The notes under the pieces are model-generated. The model was given only the letters and a program-made list of their open reading frames with translations, had not been told where the DNA came from and searched no databases. Position numbers and translations under genes: made by a program. Shown here piece after piece: positions 36,454-42,182 of a DNA stretch of 42,182 nucleotides (position 1 is its first letter; every line of letters begins with the position of its first letter). The DNA comes from Planctomycetaceae bacterium (lineage in GTDB: Bacteria; Planctomycetota; Planctomycetia; Pirellulales; Pirellulaceae). Where the stretch lies: contig WFWZ01000088.1 of assembly GCA_015490875.1 (NCBI GenBank), forward strand, positions 1 to 42,182. The letters are read 5' to 3'.

Positions 36454-37821
36454 TTAGTTCGACCACCACGTTGTCCCACCGCGAATCCGGTACGTCTCCC
36501 GAAGCTCGCTCAAGCCGCGATCAGTGGCCGTCGCCTTGGCCAACTCCCACGAGTCGATTTCCACGCCACCGGAAGCGGTGACCAGAAGACCGCCCCGGAC
36601 GCGGACGATCGAACACTCCGGCGGGACCGTTGTCGGAGCATTCCACTTCGTGGTGGGAAGGCGATCGTCGTCTCCGAGCAGCAGCGGCAAGCTGACGCCC
36701 GACTTTTCGAGCAATTCTTGGCGTTCGATGATCGCGGCGACCGTCGAGAGCACCATGAGGTTGCGCAGTTCGCCGAAGATGGGAAGAGCTTCGGCCAACT
36801 CGTCGTAACGTTTGGTAACGGCGTCGGCGAATGCTTGCGCAGCACGGCTCTTTCTCCCCGTTTGTCGAAAGCGGCCATCTTCGGCCAAGAATTCGTCTTC
36901 GGTCATCACGCGTACGCCGGCTCGCGTGATGGCAAACGCCAAACCGTCGTCACTCCGAGCCACGGGATCGAAATCGGGAGCGAGCCACCAGCGAGGTTGC
37001 GTCGTCGATGCAGCTGCGGGGTTCTTCCGGAGAAGCGACACGTAACTGGGAATGCCGGGGACGGGAGACCGGTCCAGACCCATCGCCAGTCGCTTCATCT
37101 GATAGTCGGCAGCGACCAGCACTTGAGCAAAACGGGAGGTCTTCGGAACACCGCCGATCCGCACCGTCTGAAGACCGTAGGCCTGTTTGACCGCTTGAGC
37201 CAGTCGAGCCGCATCGAGTCGAGCTCGCGGGTTGCGCTGCCGTTGCAAAAGGGCCGTCAAGCGCCGATGGCCTTCTTCCGTCGGATCGATGGAGCAGGTA
37301 ATTCGCTCGCGAGCCGCCTGATCCACGTGCCGCAGCGCGACGACAAGATCCTCCAGCTTCAAGACCGGTCGGCCCGTGGTAACTCCTACCACATTTCCCG
37401 CCTCGTCCAACTTCCATCCTTCGGCCGGGCCGGCGATCAAGATGTCCTTGGTCTCTGGATCCGCGATTACGTAGTCGATACCAACCAATCCGCCCAGATA
37501 GAGCAGTTCGTCGGGAAGCGTTTCACCCGGATGGGCTGTCACAAAATCTCGGCATGCTGCCTCGAGGCCTCGAAGCGAAATCCGGCGAACCGGCACTTGC
37601 CGCTGGAGTTCTCCCTCGGCTCCATCGACAATGCGGCGAAACGCCCGAACCATTTCGGCTCGATCCGCGTCCGTCCACTGCCGGAACCGGCCATTGGCGT
37701 CGATGACGATACCGCCCACGGCACCACCACGACCGAAAAACTGAGCCCTTACGGGGGCGGCCACCCCCAAGCCTACGAGGATCGCGACCATGAGCGACCA
37801 GGCCGACCAGCGCCCTGTCAT
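36454..37821 (-). CDS. Secreted DUF1598 protein
   Basis: The 455-residue product has a signal peptide (about 1-26, cleavage near VRA|QFF), a Gly-rich start of the mature protein, and a long domain matching my memory of planctomycete DUF1598 proteins (elements LYLGGLVGIDYVIADPETKDI, GRPVLKLEDLVVALRH and CSIDPTEEG). The function of this family is not known. AAGGAG lies eight bases before the ATG, and a good promoter is at 37877-37905. DUF1598 is one of the reasons to call this genome planctomycetal. Confidence 0.85.
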   Translation of the reverse strand: MTGRWSAWSLMVAILVGLGVAAPVRAQFFGRGGAVGGIVIDANGRFRQWTDADRAEMVRAFRRIVDGAEGELQRQVPVRRISLRGLEAACRDFVTAHPGETLPDELLYLGGLVGIDYVIADPETKDILIAGPAEGWKLDEAGNVVGVTTGRPVLKLEDLVVALRHVDQAARERITCSIDPTEEGHRRLTALLQRQRNPRARLDAARLAQAVKQAYGLQTVRIGGVPKTSRFAQVLVAADYQMKRLAMGLDRSPVPGIPSYVSLLRKNPAAASTTQPRWWLAPDFDPVARSDDGLAFAITRAGVRVMTEDEFLAEDGRFRQTGRKSRAAQAFADAVTKRYDELAEALPIFGELRNLMVLSTVAAIIERQELLEKSGVSLPLLLGDDDRLPTTKWNAPTTVPPECSIVRVRGGLLVTASGGVEIDSWELAKATATDRGLSELRETYRIRGGTTWWSN

Positions 37822-37876
37822 GAGCCAAACTCCTTGCTATTGCAGCGGAATAGACATACTGTGCTTTGCCCTTCTC

Positions 37877-37905
37877 AGCATACTTGGGCAGGCCCGGCTT
37901 TTCAA
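37877..37905 (-). promoter_or_regulatory. Sigma70-type promoter for the DUF1598 gene
   Basis: On the minus strand TTGAAA (37905-37900) is followed after exactly 17 bases by TATGCT (37882-37877). The start site would lie about 50 bases ahead of the ATG at 37821. Confidence 0.6.
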
Positions 37906-38046
37906 GAATAAACTCCTGAGTCCCCTAGATTGCCTAGATTGATTTCCGGAGTGACGCCGGGTCGGAGGTCGGGATCTTGGCGGCACTGGGCCAACGCCTA
38001 CATTAATATAGAAGGTGGCAGCCTGGCACCGAAGGTACGTTGGCGT

Positions 38047-40074
38047 ATGGTCGAATCACCCACCGATCTGGCATACTTGATCATCCGAGACGGGACCAAG
38101 TGGTCCGATGTCTTTCGGCTACTCCCTGGCCGGACGGTGACGTTGGGGCGTTCGGCCACGAATCAGATCGTGATCAAGGATGAGCGCGCGAGCCGCCAGC
38201 ACGCGGAGATCTTTGCTGCTGACGGGGGATGGGTGTTGCGCGATTTGGGGAGTCGCAATGGGACGCGAGTCGGCGATCGCAAGGTCGAAGGCGACCACCT
38301 GTTGCGACCCGGCGACGTGATCCGGATCGCTCAATACCAGTTGACGTTCGTCGTGAATCTCGAAGAAGGCCTCGGGCGTCGGCTGGCTGAGGAATCGACT
38401 CAGGGCGAGCATCGGGAAAAAGGAGCAACGACGGCCACGGGGCGCGACATTCACGTCCTGCAACCAGAGGAATCGCCCGCCGTCATCACGCACCGGCGCG
38501 ACCGAACGCGGTTTCTCGATGGAAGCGACGAGCCGGTGGATGCGGGAGCCGGGAGTCGGGCGGCGACACTTCTGTGTCGCATCGCGTTCGAATTGGCCCA
38601 GCAACCAGACGAGCATGCCGTGGCTCAGACGGCTCTCGATGGCCTCTTCGCCGGCACGGATATCGACGGAGGCGGCATTTGGTTGCGCCAGATGGAGGGA
38701 AGTCGTCCGGGAGTGGGAAGTCTTCGTTTGGTGGCCGCGCGCAGCGAACTGCAACCTCGCTACCACAAGGTTACCGATTTTTTGGCCAGGACAGTCTTAT
38801 CGGATGGCGAAGCAGTTCTAGCTCGCAATGTCTCCGAGGACAGTGCGTTGGGCAGCCGCGACAGCCAAGGACGCATTCAATCGACGAGTGTCATTTGTGC
38901 GCCCATCCGTCACGGCGATCGCGTGCTGGGTCTGATCCACACATACGCCACGCGTGACGAACAGGAGCTCTCGGTCGATGACTTGGAGTTCACGTTGGCG
39001 GTGGCCGAGAATGTGGCTCTGGCACTGGCGAATCTGCAGCGACAGCGCGAGTTGGCTGACAACCTGTCGCAGAAGCAGCGGGAAATTGTGCAGTTGCGCG
39101 AGCGTCTGGGCATCGAGAGTGAACTTGTGGGAACGAGCGAGGCACTCCAGCAAGTGCAGCAGCAGATTGCTCGAGCCGCTGGGAGCAAGGCGACGGTTTT
39201 GATCCGTGGCGAAAGTGGTGTCGGTAAGGAACTGGTAGCTCGCGCCATCCACTTCTCCGGTCCTCGCCGCAAAGGCCCTTTTGTTTGCCTCAACTGTGCG
39301 GCTCTGACCGAAACGCTGTTGGAGAGCGAGCTCTTCGGTCACGAAAAAGGAGCGTTCACGGGTGCGACCGGCCGAAAGATCGGCAAGTTCGAAGCCGCTC
39401 ATCAAGGGACGCTGGTCCTCGATGAAATCGGGGAAATGAGCCCGGCGATTCAGGCCAAGTTCTTGCGAGTTCTCGAGGGCCATCCGTTTGAACGCGTTGG
39501 CGGCACGACGCCCATCAAGGTCGACGTGCGCGTCATTGCGGCGACCAATCGGGACTTGGAACAGGCTGTCCGCGACAAAGAATTCCGAAGGGACCTCTAT
39601 TTCCGGTTGCGCGTTTTGGAAATCCTCGTGCCTCCGCTGCGCAAGCGCCCCGACGACATTCGGACGCTGGCCTCGTTCTTCTTGGAACGATTCCGATCGG
39701 AAACGGGCCGGCGCATCCGCGGTTTCACGCCGGCTGCGCTGGCACAAATGCAGAACTACCGGTGGCCGGGAAACGTGCGAGAACTGAAAAATGTGATCGA
39801 ACGGGCCGTCGTCCTGTGCCGAGGTGACTACATCGACGTCGATGACTTAGCCTTGTCCGAGCTCACGACAGCCAGCGAATCGACGCAGGATATCCGTCTG
39901 CCGGGGCTCACGTATGAACCGGTGTCACTTGAGGAGATCGAGCGGCGGCACATTGCCGCCACATTGCAGGAGACGGGATGGAACAAGAGTCGCGCAGCGG
40001 CGATCCTTGGTATCGAACGCTCGACACTCGATCGCAAGATCAAAAAGTACGGACTGAGTAAAGCCCCGGTTTGA
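38047..40074 (+). CDS. Sigma54-dependent activator with FHA and GAF sensor domains
   Basis: From the ATG at 38047 the product is 675 residues. The FHA domain (about 10-105) has [16 protein letters not shown] and [14 protein letters not shown]-type domain (about 175-340) follows, then a short coiled coil (about 335-355). The AAA+ domain (about 358-590) has Walker A GESGVGKE (388-395), the sigma54-contacting GAFTGA (435-440) and Walker B DE (459-460). A Fis-type helix-turn-helix ends the protein ([22 protein letters not shown]). It should open promoters held by sigma54-RNA polymerase in response to phosphothreonine binding and a small ligand. No receiver domain is present. The two downstream genes overlap it and may be part of its operon. 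Target promoters are not visible in the window. Confidence 0.92.
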   Translation: MVESPTDLAYLIIRDGTKWSDVFRLLPGRTVTLGRSATNQIVIKDERASRQHAEIFAADGGWVLRDLGSRNGTRVGDRKVEGDHLLRPGDVIRIAQYQLTFVVNLEEGLGRRLAEESTQGEHREKGATTATGRDIHVLQPEESPAVITHRRDRTRFLDGSDEPVDAGAGSRAATLLCRIAFELAQQPDEHAVAQTALDGLFAGTDIDGGGIWLRQMEGSRPGVGSLRLVAARSELQPRYHKVTDFLARTVLSDGEAVLARNVSEDSALGSRDSQGRIQSTSVICAPIRHGDRVLGLIHTYATRDEQELSVDDLEFTLAVAENVALALANLQRQRELADNLSQKQREIVQLRERLGIESELVGTSEALQQVQQQIARAAGSKATVLIRGESGVGKELVARAIHFSGPRRKGPFVCLNCAALTETLLESELFGHEKGAFTGATGRKIGKFEAAHQGTLVLDEIGEMSPAIQAKFLRVLEGHPFERVGGTTPIKVDVRVIAATNRDLEQAVRDKEFRRDLYFRLRVLEILVPPLRKRPDDIRTLASFFLERFRSETGRRIRGFTPAALAQMQNYRWPGNVRELKNVIERAVVLCRGDYIDVDDLALSELTTASESTQDIRLPGLTYEPVSLEEIERRHIAATLQETGWNKSRAAAILGIERSTLDRKIKKYGLSKAPV

Positions 40075-41096
40075 TGCCGCCGACCCACGCCATGCGCGCT
40101 GTCCTGTGTTACCAGACTCGTCCAGACCTCGTGGACCGACTTCGAAACGCGGCGCCGGATTGGGAATTCGTCGATGCAGGGCAAGAGCGTATTGCCGAGG
40201 AGATTCTCGAGGCAGATGTTTTCATCGGACACGCCAAGGTGCCGATGCCGTGGCAAGAGGTGGTCGAGCGCGGACGCCTGCGATGGATCCAATCGACGGC
40301 GGCGGGGATGGACCACTGTCTGGTGCCGCCGGTGGTGGAAAGTCCCATCCGTGTCACTAGCGCTTCGGGACTCTTCGCGGACGCCGTGGCCGAACAGACG
40401 CTCGCCTTGCTGTTGGGGCTGCTGCGCCAGCTTCCCACCTTTTTTCGCGCTGCGGCGCGACGCGAGTTCATTCGGCGGCCGACGTGGGATCTGCATGGTG
40501 CCACCGTTGGCATCGCCGGATTCGGAGGCAATGGGCAGCGCATCGCCCAAGTCCTCGCTCCGTTCGGCTGCCGCATTCTGGCTACCGACTTGTTCCCCAT
40601 CGAGGCGCCACCGCATGTGGAAGCCGTGTTACCGCCGGATCAGTTGCCTGAGCTCCTCCCGCAACTCGATGTGCTCATCCTGGCTGTGCCGCTTACCGAG
40701 GCCACGCGAGGCATGGTCGATGCCGACGCGCTGCGGCGTTTGCCGAAGGGCGCATGGCTGATCAATGTGGCTCGGGGCCCTTGCGTCGTGGAAGCCGACC
40801 TCGTCGAAGCCCTCCAATCGGAACACCTCGCCGGGGCGGGGCTCGACGTGACCGAGATCGAGCCGCTGCCTCCCGAGAGCCCACTGTGGGAACTCCCGCA
40901 GGTGCTGATCACGCCGCACGTGGGAGCGCAATCTCGTGATCGATTCGATAAAGTGACGGCACTGGCTTGCGAGAACATCCGGCGGTTTCGCCGAGGCGAG
41001 TCGCTTTGGAACGAGGTCGACAAGCACTTGGGCTTCCCGCTTCCTCAGAACCGCATCCCTTTGTCAGGAGCATGGCCATGGTGGAACAACGGGTGA
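40074..41096 (+). CDS. D-isomer-specific 2-hydroxyacid dehydrogenase
   Basis: The 340-residue product has a catalytic N-terminal part (TAAGMDHCLVPP, then VAEQTLALLLGLLRQLP), a Rossmann motif GIAGFGGNGQRIA (about 143-155), and the catalytic triad of the family: Arg in NVARG (about 233), Glu in VTEIEP (about 262) and His in TPHVGAQ (about 281). These enzymes interconvert 2-hydroxy acids and 2-oxo acids with NAD(P)H. Which acid is used cannot be told. The ATG shares a base with the stop of the sigma54 activator (TGATG), and the end overlaps the hydrolase gene by 19 bases. An ATG at 40092 is an alternative start. Confidence 0.9.
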   Translation: MPPTHAMRAVLCYQTRPDLVDRLRNAAPDWEFVDAGQERIAEEILEADVFIGHAKVPMPWQEVVERGRLRWIQSTAAGMDHCLVPPVVESPIRVTSASGLFADAVAEQTLALLLGLLRQLPTFFRAAARREFIRRPTWDLHGATVGIAGFGGNGQRIAQVLAPFGCRILATDLFPIEAPPHVEAVLPPDQLPELLPQLDVLILAVPLTEATRGMVDADALRRLPKGAWLINVARGPCVVEADLVEALQSEHLAGAGLDVTEIEPLPPESPLWELPQVLITPHVGAQSRDRFDKVTALACENIRRFRRGESLWNEVDKHLGFPLPQNRIPLSGAWPWWNNG

Positions 41097-41977
41097 CAGC
41101 GATCGCGTTGGCGATGGTGCTGGCGATGGTTGGCATGAGCGTCGCTAGTGACGACACTGCGTCTGCCGATACGGTGCGCAAACGCGATTTCATTTACAAG
41201 AAAGTCGGGAAAGTCGAGTTGCACTTGCAGGTGTACGACCGCCCGAATACGGCAGGGAAGGAGCCTCGAGCCGCGATGGTGTTCTTTTTTGGCGGTGGCT
41301 GGCGAGCGGGATCGGTGCGGCAGTTCGAGCCGCATGCGCGTCACTTGGCCGAAGAGGGAATGGTGGCGATGACCGCTGATTACCGCGTGGCGTCGCGACA
41401 TGGAACGACCGCGGACAAGTGCGTTGAGGATGGCAAGTCGGCCGTCCGGTGGCTGCGCGCTCATGCGAAGGAATTGCAGGTTGATCCTGATCGGATCGGT
41501 GCGGGCGGAGGTTCGGCGGGGGGACATGTCGCGGCCGCTGTCGCCTTGGTCCCCGGTTTTGAGGATGCTCGCGAAGACGCGAGCGTGTCATGCCGCCCCA
41601 ATGCGCTCGTGTTGTTCAATCCAGCCCTCGCCTTGGCCGAAGTGGATGGCAGGGCTCCTTTCCCCCAAAACAGGATGAAGAGCTTGGCCAAACGCTTGGG
41701 CACCGAGCCGCGCCGATTGTCTCCATACCATCACATCCGTCCGGGATCGCCGCCGACGATGATTTTTCACGGCGAGGCCGACCGCGTCGTTCCAGTTTGG
41801 ACCGCGCGGCGGTTTGCAGAGGCGATGAAAGCCAAAGGGAATCGGTGCGAATTGAAAACGTATCCCGGTCAACCTCATGGTTTCTTCAACTACCGCAACG
41901 GCAAGAATCCATATTATGACAAAACGGTGGCGGAAATGGACCGGTTTCTGAAAGAGATCGGCTTCCTGGCTCGGTAG
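41078..41977 (+). CDS. Exported alpha/beta hydrolase (esterase/lipase-like)
   Basis: The 299-residue product has a signal peptide (about 1-25, LAMVLAMVGMSVAS), an oxyanion-hole motif FFFGGGW, and the triad S146 (GGGSAGGH), D235 (HGEADRVVP) and H267 (GQPHGFF). It belongs to the hormone-sensitive-lipase/acetyl-esterase-like group, probably acting on ester-decorated sugars outside the cytoplasm. AGGAG is seven bases from the ATG at 41078, which favours that start over the ATG at 41072. It overlaps the dehydrogenase gene by 19 bases. The substrate is unknown. Confidence 0.88.
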   Translation: MVEQRVTAIALAMVLAMVGMSVASDDTASADTVRKRDFIYKKVGKVELHLQVYDRPNTAGKEPRAAMVFFFGGGWRAGSVRQFEPHARHLAEEGMVAMTADYRVASRHGTTADKCVEDGKSAVRWLRAHAKELQVDPDRIGAGGGSAGGHVAAAVALVPGFEDAREDASVSCRPNALVLFNPALALAEVDGRAPFPQNRMKSLAKRLGTEPRRLSPYHHIRPGSPPTMIFHGEADRVVPVWTARRFAEAMKAKGNRCELKTYPGQPHGFFNYRNGKNPYYDKTVAEMDRFLKEIGFLAR

Positions 41978-42078
41978 CGCCAGGGTCGGGGCGTCTGTCA
42001 GAGGGGGCCCTCGAGGTCTCCATCGGGTGCCGGGACGCGTGATTGAGGAGAGGGTGCATACACGGACTTGTAGCCCGG

Positions 42079-42182
42079 CTACCCTGCTGTGGCAAGGGAG
42101 CGTCCCCCTCGGACGTTCCGGTTGAACGGTTGCCCCGGTCGGTTGCGCATGTGGTTGCGGAAGCGCTCGCCTTCGGAAAGCA
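42079..42182 (-). CDS. Possible 3' end of a gene entering from the right
   Basis: A minus-strand frame is open from the right edge to a TAG at 42079-42081. Its 34 residues (including GERFRNHMRNRPGQPF) look protein-like, basic at the end. With so little sequence I cannot name it. 41978-42078 holds nothing I can support. Confidence 0.3.
   Translation of the reverse strand, partial: LSEGERFRNHMRNRPGQPFNRNVRGGRSLATAG

Noticed and set aside
36718-37911. 397-codon plus-strand open frame
   Set aside because: Antisense to the DUF1598 gene, which has its own promoter, ribosome site and signal peptide.
37928-37953. Tandem CCTAGATTG repeat before the activator gene
   Set aside because: Only two 9-base copies; likely chance, and unrelated to the larger 9-bp array.
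38021-38040. TGGCAC before the sigma54 activator as a sigma54 site
   Set aside because: No TTGC follows at the required distance.

Overview
The window looks like chromosomal core DNA of a planctomycete, probably of the Pirellulales/Thermogutta side of the phylum. Base composition is GC-rich, roughly 60% by eye. Pointers are a DUF1598 secreted protein, a pair of genes for tetrahydromethanopterin-type C1 metabolism (amino-acid kinase plus oxoprolinase-like protein), a large membrane-anchored SurA/PpiD-like protein, FHA-domain regulators and unusual small lipoproteins. Taxonomy is inferred from family content, not from a marker gene. I saw no rRNA, tRNA, CRISPR array, transposase, integrase or phage gene.

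Left part (1-14733): a partial membrane protein runs off the left edge on the minus strand, divergent from glgB (glycogen branching enzyme). glgB converges on a long SurA/PpiD-like folding factor. topA and acpS form a tightly coupled plus-strand pair, followed by a minus-strand pyrD-trpS pair, a tiny lipoprotein gene and an HU-family DNA-binding protein with a good promoter. A compact minus-strand operon then encodes an FHA protein, a cysteine-desulfurase-like PLP enzyme and a YkgJ-type Cys-cluster protein.

Middle (14972-23659): plus-strand genes for a TIGR01212-type radical SAM protein, a DUF2062 membrane protein, a secreted thioredoxin-domain protein and a lipoprotein closed by a clear intrinsic terminator. 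uvrB converges on that terminator. A ComEA-like helix-hairpin-helix protein and nadC then overlap at their 3' ends. Between DUF2062 and the thioredoxin gene lies an intergenic element made of 9-bp degenerate units in opposite orientations around a perfect 10-bp hairpin.

The main system (24017-33509) is a plus-strand operon of nine or ten genes: four prepilin-like proteins (I/J/K/H-type by N-terminus and order), a small membrane-anchored coiled-coil protein, PilM, PilN, PilO, a GspC/PilP-like protein and a secretin. It mixes type IV pilus (PilMNO) and type II secretion (minor pseudopilins, GspC-like homology region) traits. It lacks the ATPase, the GspF/PilC platform protein, the major pilin and the prepilin peptidase, so these must be encoded elsewhere if the machine works. 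An unassigned intrinsic terminator stands just upstream.

Right part (33578-42182): the MfnE/MfnF-like C1 pair on the minus strand, a divergent medium-chain dehydrogenase, DUF1598 with a good promoter, and a plus-strand set consisting of a FHA-GAF-sigma54 activator, a D-2-hydroxyacid dehydrogenase and an exported alpha/beta hydrolase with overlapping reading frames. The right edge may cut another minus-strand gene.
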